Shown here piece by piece: positions 34,930 to 43,710 of a stretch of DNA of 64,000 bases; position 1 is the stretch's first letter, and each line of letters opens with the position of its first letter. The notes beneath the pieces are model-generated. The model worked only from the letters and a program-made list of their open reading frames with translations, had not been told where the DNA came from and ran no database searches. Made by a program: the position numbers and the translations under genes. The stretch comes from Rhodopirellula sp. SM50 (GTDB lineage Bacteria > Planctomycetota > Planctomycetia > Pirellulales > Pirellulaceae), in contig NZ_NTFY01000019.1 in the NCBI RefSeq assembly GCF_002289565.1, positions 1-64,000 of the forward strand. Reading direction: 5' to 3'.

Positions 34930-35339
34930 GGTGAGATCCCAAAAGTGTAAAACAGTCGGTTCGTGCCTGAATCGGTGAACAGGCCAAAGTCAAAGCGCAG
35001 CTTCAATGCACAGCTTTAATGTACAGCGAGGGAGCAACACTTTAACCGCCCCCCGCGGCGGCGGCTATTATGCAACCGCGTGTGGATGGCGGAATCAGGT
35101 CCATCGGCGGCATGGGACTGGATTGGTTGCAGCCAGCTGGCGACGGATTGGAGTATCGACAGAAAACCCCACGACTTAAAGTCACCCTCCCTGCCAGGGA
35201 GGGTCGAGCGCAGCGAGGGGAGGGTCCGTTAAGTTGTTGAAACACCGATGCTTGCCAAAAAGGTTGATGCAAGATCATGCGTGCACTATTGATGAGCCCG
35301 GAAGCCGGTCCCGTCTGGTTGAACCCCGAGAACAGTCTG
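34930..35339. other. Divergent gap with CCCTGCCAGGGAGGG element, copy 2
   Basis: A 410-bp region between the divergent DUF1080 and GH-like genes. 35171-35225 is an inverted relative of the element at 30368 (TTAAAGTCACCCTCCCTGCC, then GGGTCGAGCGCAGCGAGGGG). Promoters for both genes are expected here, but I cannot place them. No gene is supported. Confidence 0.6.
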
Positions 35340-36581
35340 ATGCGAATGCTTAGTGTTTTAGTTGTTTGTTTGTCCCTGGTGAGCACGGTGCCGGCGCAAC
35401 AGGTTGTCGACCGTACCACATTGACCGGTAAAGTCATGTGTGGCTATCAGGGCTGGTTCAACTGTCAAGGCGATGGCGCGAACCTCGGTTGGACCCATTG
35501 GGCGAAACGACGCAACCAGCCCTTTGGACCGGGCAACGTGACGGTCGACCTGTGGCCGGATCTGTCGGAGTACGCGGAACACGAACGCTATGCCACCGGT
35601 CTCAAGCATGCCGACGGTCGCATGGCGGAGGTCTTCAGCAGCGGCAACCGCGACACGGTGATGCGACATTTTCAATGGATGCAAGACTACGGAATCGACG
35701 GCGCCTTTGTGCAGCGATTTGCCAACGGACTGTCCCATCCAACGTCACTGCGGCACAAAAACAGGGTGCTCGCGCACTGCCGCGAAGGGGCCAACCGTGC
35801 CGGTCGTGCCTTTGCGGTGATGTATGACTTGTCGGGTCTTCGTGCGGGTCAGGTCTCGCGCGTGCGGGACGATTGGACGAGATTGCAAGCAGACATGAAG
35901 ATCGCCGATGACCCCGCGTATCTGCATCACCAGAATCAACCGGTCGTCGCAGTCTGGGGCATCGGGTTCAGCGACGATCGCGACTATTCGTTGGCTGAAT
36001 GCCTTGAGCTGGTGAAATGGCTCAAATCCGACGGATGCACCGTCATGCTCGGGGTACCGTCGTTCTGGCGCGAAGGCAAACGGGATGCGGTCAGCGATCC
36101 CCTGTTGCACACGATTCTGGAATCGGCGGACATCGTCAGCCCCTGGAGCATCGGACGGTATCAAACGCCGGAGCAGGCGACGCGTCATGCCGCAACGGTT
36201 TGGAGCGGCGACCGTCAATGGTGCGATGCACGGAAGATTGATTTTCTGCCGGTCGTGTTTCCGGGCTTCAGTTGGCACAACCTTACCGGCGACAAACTCG
36301 GTGCGATACCGAGATTGAAGGGGCAATTCCTGTGGTCGCAACTGACCGCGGCCAAACGCGCCGGATGCGAAATGATTTACGTCGCGATGTTCGACGAAGT
36401 TGATGAAGGCACGGCGATCTTCAAATGCAGCAACGATCCGCCCGTGGGAAACGGTGCCCGGTTTCTGACCTATGAAGGACTGCCCAGCGACCACTATCTA
36501 AAGCTGGTCGGCCAAGGCGGCAAGCTGCTGCGGGACGAAATACCGATCACCGAAACGTTCGAAAGCCTCCCGAATCCATGA
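35340..36581 (+). CDS. Secreted glycoside hydrolase family 71/99-like protein
   Basis: 413 residues from ATG 35340 (MRMLSVLVVCLSLVSTVPAQ, a signal peptide). An upstream ATG at 35277 would put a polar stretch before it. GKVMCGYQGWFNCQGDGANL, VTVDLWPDLSEY, FQWMQDYGIDGAFVQRFAN, AVMYDLSGL and DIVSPWSIGRY match, as I recall, a GH71/99-like (alpha/beta)8 group common in planctomycetes and Bacteroidota. GH99 members act on alpha-mannans. I cannot assign catalytic residues with certainty; FDEVDEGTAIFKC is a late acidic motif. Likely exported and part of the polysaccharide-degrading set. Confidence 0.75.
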   Translation: MRMLSVLVVCLSLVSTVPAQQVVDRTTLTGKVMCGYQGWFNCQGDGANLGWTHWAKRRNQPFGPGNVTVDLWPDLSEYAEHERYATGLKHADGRMAEVFSSGNRDTVMRHFQWMQDYGIDGAFVQRFANGLSHPTSLRHKNRVLAHCREGANRAGRAFAVMYDLSGLRAGQVSRVRDDWTRLQADMKIADDPAYLHHQNQPVVAVWGIGFSDDRDYSLAECLELVKWLKSDGCTVMLGVPSFWREGKRDAVSDPLLHTILESADIVSPWSIGRYQTPEQATRHAATVWSGDRQWCDARKIDFLPVVFPGFSWHNLTGDKLGAIPRLKGQFLWSQLTAAKRAGCEMIYVAMFDEVDEGTAIFKCSNDPPVGNGARFLTYEGLPSDHYLKLVGQGGKLLRDEIPITETFESLPNP

Positions 36582-36652
36582 AACGAAATTCGCTCGGGCG
36601 ACAAATGAAAGCTCTGACGTACGTTGCTCGCCGGGGCAACAACCGTGCAATG

Positions 36653-36702
36653 GGACCAATAGGACGCATAGGACGCATAGGTCCCAGATGTCCTATTGGT
36701 CC
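36653..36702. repeat. GGACCAATAGGAC inverted repeat
   Basis: GGACCAATAGGAC (36653-36665) and GTCCTATTGGTCC (36690-36702) are perfect complements. Between them the phrase GGACGCATA is duplicated. It sits in the 354-bp gap before the kinase gene. The remainder of the gap shows nothing definable. Confidence 0.8.
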
Positions 36703-36935
36703 TATCGATTGTGTTCACGGAGCGTTTCAGCCAACTCTTTCGACACGTTCGGCCGATCCGCCGCAGAGAGCGAATGGCGCATCAACAGCAAGGCGAGAAC
36801 AATCCCGGTGCGCCTGATCATCAAAAACTTCCTGTTGAAATCGAAACGTGTACAATGGTGCTGTAAACGCACGCGTTGTGACGTCGTGCTTCGCGGTGGT
36901 GCGATGCAACATTCTATTGGCTGACGGTGTTTTCG

Positions 36936-39900
36936 ATGTCGAATGATTCGAAAAATGGTCGTCCTGACCAAATCGATGCGGTTTGCCGAGAGTTTAAGCG
37001 GGCGTGGGTCGTCGGCGAAAACCCTCGGATCGAAGATTTTGCCGAGGGGATCGAACCGGCGAATCATTCCGAAGCGATTCGCCAGCTGTTGCGCATTGAA
37101 TTGGATCTCCGACAGGCGGCGGGTGACCCGGTCGACCTGTCAACGTATCGCAATCGATTTCCGATCACCTTGGATTCGATCATCATGACGGATCAACAAC
37201 TGCCGCTGACCGAAGCGCTCGGTGCGACTCGGGGCCGCGACACGGACGGCGATTTCACGATCAACCACAACGGCGGTAAGCCGCGGCAGCTGGGGCAGTA
37301 CGAGTTGCTCGAACGGATCGGCCGCGGGGGGATGGGAATTGTCTTTCGCGCCCGGGACGTCAAGCTCGGCAAAACGGTCGCCGTGAAGGTGTTGCCCCTG
37401 AACTCGGCGGTGATCAGTCCCTCGGCTCTCGCCCGGTTTCAAATCGAGGCGAAGGCTGCCGCACAGTTGGAGCATCCCCATGTCGTCACCGTGTTCGCAT
37501 CCGACGTTGACGATGGAATCTACTACTATGCGATGCAGTACATCCGGGGACAGAATCTGGCCAAGCGGATTTCGGAGTTTCGCGAGGCGGGGTCGTCCCA
37601 GGGGAGTTCAGATGGTCTGGCGCGGAAATCCACGGTCAAGATTCAGAACCAGTTGACCGATCGTGGGTCCGGCGACGATGCCGGATCCCACCGCAGCGAC
37701 CGCTCCGGGGCGCGGCTCGCGGATCGATCGTATGTGGCGACGTTTGCCCGCTGGGGAATCCAGATTGCAGACGCGCTGCAGCATGCCCACGATCTGGGGA
37801 TTGTCCACCGCGACATCAAGCCATCGAACCTGCTAATCGATGAGCAAGAGAATCTATACGTCGCGGACTTCGGGTTGGCGCAGATGCAAGGGGAAGCCGA
37901 GTTGACCCGATCCGGTGACGTGATCGGCACGTGGCGTTACATGAGTCCAGAGCAGGCTTGCGCGCAGCGGGTGGTGGTCGATCATCGTTCCGATCTCTTC
38001 TCCTTGGGGGCAACGCTCTATGAGTTGTTCACCTTGCGTCGAGCGTTTGACGGGAAAACGCGCGCCGAGATTCTGCAACAGATTGCGTATGACGATCCGG
38101 TTTTTCCACGCAAGATCAACGCCGATCTGCCGGAAGAACTGTCGATCATTGTGATGAAGTGTTTGGCCAAAAACCCCGACGAGCGATACCAGACGGCTGG
38201 GGAATTGGCAGATGATCTACGGGCGTATCTCCGTGACGAACCGATTCGGGCTCGCAAGCCCACTCTGTCGCAACGGTCAAGACGATGGGCACGAAAACAT
38301 CGCTCGTTGGTCAACTCGCTGGTCGCCGCATCAGCCATTGCCATCGTTGCGTCGATCGGTTCATTGACCTATGCCGTCCAAGCGGAAACCGAATCTCGGA
38401 TCCGTGTGGAAGCCAAGAACACGGAATTAGCGGCGGCGCTCAACGAATCCGAAGGTCGTCGTTTGATCGCGTTGGCGGCGCTCGAATTGCCCCACGATCC
38501 CAATCTGTCCCTGGCGCTCGCCGGTGAAGGCGTGCGACGTCATCCCGATGCAGAGGGCCGAACGGCGTTGTTGGCCGCGTTTGATGCCAATCACCAGCGG
38601 TTGGTGTTGGAAAATGAATCGGATGTGGGCGAGGCGCGATACAGTCCCGATGGGAAACGGATCGTTACCGCGGCACCCTCGACGAAATACTCCGCCGGCC
38701 CGCTGCCGGCCCGCATCTTTGACGCGCTGACGGGCAAGCCGCTCTTGAAGTTGCAAGCCGAGACGACGATCACCTCGGCGGTCTTCGATCCGACGGGCCG
38801 GCGAGTCTTGACGACGTCCTGCCCCGGTGGCGCGCTGAGTTTGCCAGAGGAAAAACTGGCGGAAATTTCGCCGCGCGTCTGGGATGCCGATCGCGGTGTC
38901 GAAATCGCCGCACTCGAAGGAGCGTTCTTGCTGCAAACCGATTCCGCGTCGTTCTGTCCGACCGGCCCGATGACCAAGATTGTCACACCGGGGATCGACA
39001 ATTCGGCACGCCTCTACAACGCCGCCGGTGACTTGATGCTGACACTCCGTGGCCACACCGCCCGCGTCACCTACGCCGGCTATTCGCCCGATGGCACCAA
39101 GATCGTCACCGTATCGGATGACCACACCGTCCGAATTTGGAATGCCGAAACCGGCGCGGAGCTGCGGACGCTCGATGCGTGGAAGGATCGTTTGCCCGAC
39201 GAAACTGCGGGGCAACTGGTTCAATCGGTGCGGTTCAGTCCCGACTCGAATCACTTGCTCACCTGTTCGGTCCAACTCGGTGTCGATCTTTGGGATTTAG
39301 CCCGCGACGAGTCGACTGCGCTGGGGCACGGCAATCACGTCGCCTTCAGTCCCGACGGTGAACAATTTGCCATCGCCTGGGACGATACGATCCGTGTGCT
39401 CGATTGGCATCGCCGAAAGGTGCGTTGTGAATTGGTTCACGATCAGTGGGCCGGGCCGTTCTCGTTTTCCAGCGACAGCAAACGGATTGTCAGTCTGACC
39501 GGATCAAAACGGTTTGCCGCGTGGGATGCAGAATCGGGACGGAAGCTCGCCGAGTTTCGCGGACACGACCGGAACGTTCAATTCGCTTCCTTTAGTCCCG
39601 ATTCGCAGCACCTCGTTTCGGGAACCGGTGGTTCGAACGTCCGCGTGTGGTCAATCCAGTCTGGAAAACAACGCGCCACCTTGCCGGATGAAGCATCAGT
39701 CCACCCACCTTTGATCGCACAAGATCCGGACACCCATCGAATTGTTTTTTCGATGAACTACCATCATTTCGGTGGCATCCTGCAGCTCGATTCCGGGGAG
39801 TTGACCGACCAGTTCCCAGGGCACCTGCAACCGGAAGGATCCGCGGCGCGGCGACTGGTCACGCACACCGACCACCAGGTTCTGGTTCGGGACGGGGGCA

Positions 39901-41786
39901 CGGGCGAAAGTCTGGGTTCGTTCCGGCAACGGTTGGGTCGGTTCCTGGAAGCGACACCGAGCCCGTCTGGGGAGCATGTTTTGATTCGGACCAAGCGCGG
40001 CCCGAGTTGGATTTGGAATTGGAGCAGCGATGAAACGATCTTGGTGACGGGCGATCACGAAACCATTCACGCTGCGGCATTTCATCCTACCGCGTCCCAA
40101 GTGGCCTGCGGCGGCGACGATGGCATTGTCGCGACCCGAGATGTGACGACCGGCACTGAACTGCGGCAATTCTCCTGTCGCGGCGAGATCGCTCATCTGA
40201 TCTACAGCCCAGCCGGCGATCGGCTGTTGGTCATCAATTCGGAGAACCGTGGTTTCGTGCTCGATTCCGATTCGTTGGAAGTGGTGACGCAATTCACATC
40301 GCTGGACCACCCCTTCAACCGGGCCGCATTCGTCGCCGACGGAAAACGAATCCTCACCTACCGACTCTCGACCACCAAGCTGGCTTGTTGGGATGCGGAA
40401 ACCGGCGACTTGATCCACCAGGTCGATAGTCCCGGCGGAAAACTGCACCTGGCGGTGAGTGAGCTGGGGAACCGAGCGATTCTGGCAAGCGATGAAGCGG
40501 GGCTGTTTGTCTGGGATGTCTTATCCGGTCAGATCGTGCGGCGAACGACGGGAGCCTACGCCACGGCTGCCTTCCTGGACGACGACACCCTCGTCGCCGC
40601 GACCGCTCACCCTTTTTCCAGACCATCGCGAAATCAAGCTGCCAAGTATGGTCCGCCTCAATTGGAGATCTGGAACGTCGCCGGTGAGACCGACCAACCC
40701 GACCGCACCTTGCCCCTGCAGGGCGCCATCCACCAGATTCACATCACCGAGGATCCTAATCGCATTCTAATCGGTCAGCGTCATTTTCCCTTGGCCGTGT
40801 ATGACTCCCAGTCGCTCAAGCCGATCGGTCAGATCCGTGGCCATGCGGCTCCGATTTCGTTTGCCGCGCCCGTGCCCGATCGCAGCGAGATCGTCACGTG
40901 TTCCTATGACACCCGGATCATGATTTGGGATGCGAAATCACTCCGTCTTAAACGCACGCTGGCGTCGCACGCTCACCCGATCACCGCCGCGGCGATCTCG
41001 GTGGATGGGCGCATGCTTGCCTCGGCTGACCAGGGTGGTGTGCTCGACTTGTGGAATCTTGCCGAAGTCCAGGACAAACCGCTCCAGCACCTCCAGGCGT
41101 TTGACAATCCGATCGAAGGGTGCAGTCTGTCGGCATTCAACGCCCGCGTGGTGGCGTATTGCCAAGATGGGCAATGGAACGTCTGGGAAACGGCAAACGG
41201 AAAGCCCGCCCAATGGGAAGACGAAAAGGACCGCGTCGTGCTGGCCGAATTCCAACCGGACGGAAGTCGGTTGCTGCTGGTACCGGCAAACCGCAACACA
41301 AAACAGTTTCCTTCGCGAATCGTTTCGCCGGCCGGAAAGTCCGTCGAGTTGGACCTGCCGCGTTCGCCCCGTTCGTTGAGATTCAGCCCGTCCGGTGAAA
41401 CGGTGCTGGGGATTATCGGCCCACAAGCGATCCTGTTTGACGCCGTCTCGGGTGAAAGAAAAACCACGATCGTCACGTCCGAACCGATCGGCTATGCGAC
41501 CGGCGAGCGGGGCGGTGAGGACATCATGACCAATCAGGGAACATCCATTTCTATTTGGAAACGAACGGGCGATCCGATCCTGACCGTACGGGACGACCTC
41601 GGTTTTCGAACCTTCGCCGGAATCGAACACCTCGGTCGCGACGCGGTCTGGGTTCTCTCGTCCGACAATCGGGTCCGCAAGATTCCGATCACAACCGATG
41701 CCCTAATCAAGTTCTCTCGTTCGCTCCGTCAAGACGAGCGCGAACGGTTTCATCTCCGCAACACCGCAACGCCGACAGACGAGTGA
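36936..41786 (+). CDS. Membrane Ser/Thr protein kinase with C-terminal WD40 propellers
   Basis: 1616 residues from ATG 36936; a GTG at 36927 is possible. An N-terminal ~110-residue region common to planctomycete kinases (VCREFKRAWVVGENPRIEDF) precedes the kinase domain: GRGGMGIVF (from Gly129), AVKVLPL (Lys), HRDIKPSNLL (Asp293) and DFGLAQM (Asp311). MSPEQACAQ is the activation-segment end. A Ser/Gly-rich insert lies at about 215-260. One transmembrane segment follows near residues 457-480 (LVNSLVAASAIAIVASIGSL). From about 545 to the end are many WD40-type repeats (YSPDGTKIVTVSDDHTVRIW and others), enough for two or more propellers, probably outside the cytoplasm. All catalytic residues are present. 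It likely senses a ligand through the propellers and phosphorylates cytoplasmic proteins. Confidence 0.92.
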   Translation: MSNDSKNGRPDQIDAVCREFKRAWVVGENPRIEDFAEGIEPANHSEAIRQLLRIELDLRQAAGDPVDLSTYRNRFPITLDSIIMTDQQLPLTEALGATRGRDTDGDFTINHNGGKPRQLGQYELLERIGRGGMGIVFRARDVKLGKTVAVKVLPLNSAVISPSALARFQIEAKAAAQLEHPHVVTVFASDVDDGIYYYAMQYIRGQNLAKRISEFREAGSSQGSSDGLARKSTVKIQNQLTDRGSGDDAGSHRSDRSGARLADRSYVATFARWGIQIADALQHAHDLGIVHRDIKPSNLLIDEQENLYVADFGLAQMQGEAELTRSGDVIGTWRYMSPEQACAQRVVVDHRSDLFSLGATLYELFTLRRAFDGKTRAEILQQIAYDDPVFPRKINADLPEELSIIVMKCLAKNPDERYQTAGELADDLRAYLRDEPIRARKPTLSQRSRRWARKHRSLVNSLVAASAIAIVASIGSLTYAVQAETESRIRVEAKNTELAAALNESEGRRLIALAALELPHDPNLSLALAGEGVRRHPDAEGRTALLAAFDANHQRLVLENESDVGEARYSPDGKRIVTAAPSTKYSAGPLPARIFDALTGKPLLKLQAETTITSAVFDPTGRRVLTTSCPGGALSLPEEKLAEISPRVWDADRGVEIAALEGAFLLQTDSASFCPTGPMTKIVTPGIDNSARLYNAAGDLMLTLRGHTARVTYAGYSPDGTKIVTVSDDHTVRIWNAETGAELRTLDAWKDRLPDETAGQLVQSVRFSPDSNHLLTCSVQLGVDLWDLARDESTALGHGNHVAFSPDGEQFAIAWDDTIRVLDWHRRKVRCELVHDQWAGPFSFSSDSKRIVSLTGSKRFAAWDAESGRKLAEFRGHDRNVQFASFSPDSQHLVSGTGGSNVRVWSIQSGKQRATLPDEASVHPPLIAQDPDTHRIVFSMNYHHFGGILQLDSGELTDQFPGHLQPEGSAARRLVTHTDHQVLVRDGGTGESLGSFRQRLGRFLEATPSPSGEHVLIRTKRGPSWIWNWSSDETILVTGDHETIHAAAFHPTASQVACGGDDGIVATRDVTTGTELRQFSCRGEIAHLIYSPAGDRLLVINSENRGFVLDSDSLEVVTQFTSLDHPFNRAAFVADGKRILTYRLSTTKLACWDAETGDLIHQVDSPGGKLHLAVSELGNRAILASDEAGLFVWDVLSGQIVRRTTGAYATAAFLDDDTLVAATAHPFSRPSRNQAAKYGPPQLEIWNVAGETDQPDRTLPLQGAIHQIHITEDPNRILIGQRHFPLAVYDSQSLKPIGQIRGHAAPISFAAPVPDRSEIVTCSYDTRIMIWDAKSLRLKRTLASHAHPITAAAISVDGRMLASADQGGVLDLWNLAEVQDKPLQHLQAFDNPIEGCSLSAFNARVVAYCQDGQWNVWETANGKPAQWEDEKDRVVLAEFQPDGSRLLLVPANRNTKQFPSRIVSPAGKSVELDLPRSPRSLRFSPSGETVLGIIGPQAILFDAVSGERKTTIVTSEPIGYATGERGGEDIMTNQGTSISIWKRTGDPILTVRDDLGFRTFAGIEHLGRDAVWVLSSDNRVRKIPITTDALIKFSRSLRQDERERFHLRNTATPTDE

Positions 41787-41860
41787 ACCCTTCCGTCGGC
41801 CGGCGGTGTAGCGGGCTTGAAGACAAGACCGCCAAGTGAAGCAGCGTCGCTTCGGGTTGG

Positions 41861-41930
41861 GCCGGTAGGCTCGCGCTAAACCGCTGATGACCGTTTGATC
41901 TCAGCCGGCTCGCGCCAGCGTCCGGGCGGC
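41861..41930. repeat. Diverged copy of the GTAGGCTCGCGCC repeat
   Basis: GCCGGTAGGCTCGCGCTAAA, then CGCTGATGACC and CAGCCGGCTCGCGCCAGCG, matches the layout of 2916-2983 with several substitutions. It lies between the convergent kinase and Cys-rich genes. Confidence 0.7.
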
Positions 41931-41941
41931 TTCATTGAGGT

Positions 41942-43060
41942 TCACGGAGCGGTATCGGGCTTTGAAATGGAATCTCCACAATCGGTGCAGTCGCGCTTTC
42001 CGCTCGGCGACTCGGCGTCGAGGGTTTCGCAGGAGGAGATCCCGCCGTATTCGTCGGCCAAGCTGATCGCCGCCGTTTCGGCCGCCGCGCAGGCCGCGGT
42101 GCGGTCCCGTCCGTAACGTGCCGTCTCGATCGTCATTGACGCTTCATTGGTCGTGCAGCGGAAACGGCAGGACACGCTTTCGGTACACGCATTGCGTTGC
42201 GTGTTGAGCAACGTCACGCAGCGGACCGAAGGCAGAATCTCAATCTCTTCGTGTTCCCTGGCCGCCAGATATAGTTCAAGCTGTCGAGCCAAATCGATCG
42301 CTCCGACCACGGCTGTCTCTTTTGAGGTGCCGCTATGTTGCAGTTCTTGGTTGTAAATCGTGTTGCCGTGCCGAGATTGAACACGAACGTAGCACTTGTA
42401 AATCCAACGCGGGACTTCTTGAAACTGCAAACTGCCCGCTCGCAATCCGCCGTCTCGGCCGATCACTTTTAAGAACCGACTCCACGCGTCTTCGCGCGTG
42501 AACGCTCCCAACGTCACCCGGCGTCCCGACGATTCACCAACGCCGGAGAACTCATAACGCTTCGGCGGTTCGGGGTACTGAAACTCGGTGAACGTGATGT
42601 TGTGATACCGTTTCGTGACGAGTATTCCCTTCGTCTGCTTCACCAAACCGGGCTCTTCCATCGACGCCGGCGGATAGTCATAACAGGGATCCGACGTGTT
42701 CGTCGTTGCCGGGTAGCAACAGTGTGGCGTGCCGTAGTCGCATCGGTTGTCCGCTTCGCACGCGGCTTTGGCATTGCTGCAGGCCGCACTCTCGCTGCTA
42801 CCCTGACCCCCAAATTCATCCAACCCACATTCATACTCCTCACCCAATTCCGGATCGTAGCAAACGCACACCTGATAGACCGTGCAGTCCCACTGTGTCA
42901 CTTCCTCCTTGGTGTCCAGGACGTCCACGCCGGTGTTTAAGTCAACCAGGGCCGGAGGTTTCGGTCCCTCGGCGGGCTCTTGAGCCGCCATCGGCAGCGC
43001 CACACTGCACGCCATCGAAATCAATACGCAACAGTGAATCAGTGTCGTCTGGTTCATCAT
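41942..43060 (-). CDS. Secreted Cys-rich protein, unknown
   Basis: 372 residues from ATG 43060 (or 43057), with AAGGGGAG upstream. The signal peptide is MMNQTTLIHCCVLISMACSV to PMAAQ. The N-terminal third is Cys-dense (WDCTVYQVCVCYDPELGEEY, ACSNAKAACEADNRCDYGT, HCCYP). The middle (TFTEFQYPEPPKRYEFSGVG and onward) looks globular and mixed alpha/beta. The C-terminus has more Cys (CTESVSCRFRCTTNE, DCTDCGDS). I do not recognise a family. The many paired cysteines imply an exported disulfide-bonded protein. It stands alone, convergent with the kinase gene. An open frame upstream to 43174 adds no signal and was not used. Confidence 0.75.
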   Translation of the reverse strand: MMNQTTLIHCCVLISMACSVALPMAAQEPAEGPKPPALVDLNTGVDVLDTKEEVTQWDCTVYQVCVCYDPELGEEYECGLDEFGGQGSSESAACSNAKAACEADNRCDYGTPHCCYPATTNTSDPCYDYPPASMEEPGLVKQTKGILVTKRYHNITFTEFQYPEPPKRYEFSGVGESSGRRVTLGAFTREDAWSRFLKVIGRDGGLRAGSLQFQEVPRWIYKCYVRVQSRHGNTIYNQELQHSGTSKETAVVGAIDLARQLELYLAAREHEEIEILPSVRCVTLLNTQRNACTESVSCRFRCTTNEASMTIETARYGRDRTAACAAAETAAISLADEYGGISSCETLDAESPSGKRDCTDCGDSISKPDTAP

Positions 43061-43289
43061 TCTTTGTGCTCCCCTTGAAGTGATCAGCTCGTTGAAAGAC
43101 TCGGGGTCTTTACGCAGAGAAACACCGTAATCTCCCTTCGGGTAGTAATCAACCCACTTACACGAGTGACGCAAATTGAATCAGCCAACGCCGGACACGC
43201 GGCGCGGAAACCGTGTTCGTCTCTTTGGTGTATGCCCCCGAGCGGTAACGCTGTGAAGCATTATTTGCTGGTGCTTCTTTAGGTTTTAA

Positions 43290-43556
43290 CGGCAGGGCGA
43301 TGACAAGAAGACGCGCATCGTTCCCGCGCTTGAAAAGCAAGCTTGTTATTTCGTCAAGGGACTCGATCCGCCGCGCGTCCTGCGCCTCACGTCACTCAGT
43401 AAGCAAGCGATCGGGGCGATCGATACGCTTCGGCAGGTGGAGCAGACGATCGAAGCGGTCGAACTTGCCAAACTGATCAAAACCGGCATTTGGCTGCTGC
43501 GGCCCAAATCCGATGCCGATGCCGAAACATGTCCATCAGAAACAGGTGGAGAATAA
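43290..43556 (+). pseudogene. Start-less coding fragment before the P-type ATPase
   Basis: An open frame from just after a TAA at 43287 to a TAA at 43554. It encodes about 88 residues with strong coding character and high third-position GC: IVPALEKQACYFVKGLDPPR, VLRLTSLSKQAIGAIDTLRQ, then TIEAVELAKLIKTGIWLLRP. There is no in-frame ATG and only one internal GTG. At its left edge AGGTTTTAACGGCAGGGCG resembles the dispersed repeat boundary at 31117, so the 5' end may have been lost to repeat insertion. The family is unknown. It lies 154 bp before the ATPase start, so it may be the remains of an accessory gene. Confidence 0.6.
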
Positions 43557-43710
43557 CCAGCCTTCCGGTCTTTCAGGCTGACGCCGGACGACTTGCGGCC
43601 TGTCGCTTTAGCCGACGTATTCTATGTTCGACCGACAATTGGCAGACTTGGTATGCCAGTTGCTCTTTTTGGCCTGTTTCGAACCTTCACGTTGCTCCAC
43701 AGGATTTCCG

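Noticed and set aside
37608-37930. Minus-strand frames inside the kinase gene
   Set aside because: They are shadows; the sense strand encodes the kinase domain with HRDIKP and DFG motifs.
43300-43480. ATG-started frame overlapping the start-less fragment
   Set aside because: Its product is Arg/Ser-rich nonsense, while the other frame has strong coding bias.
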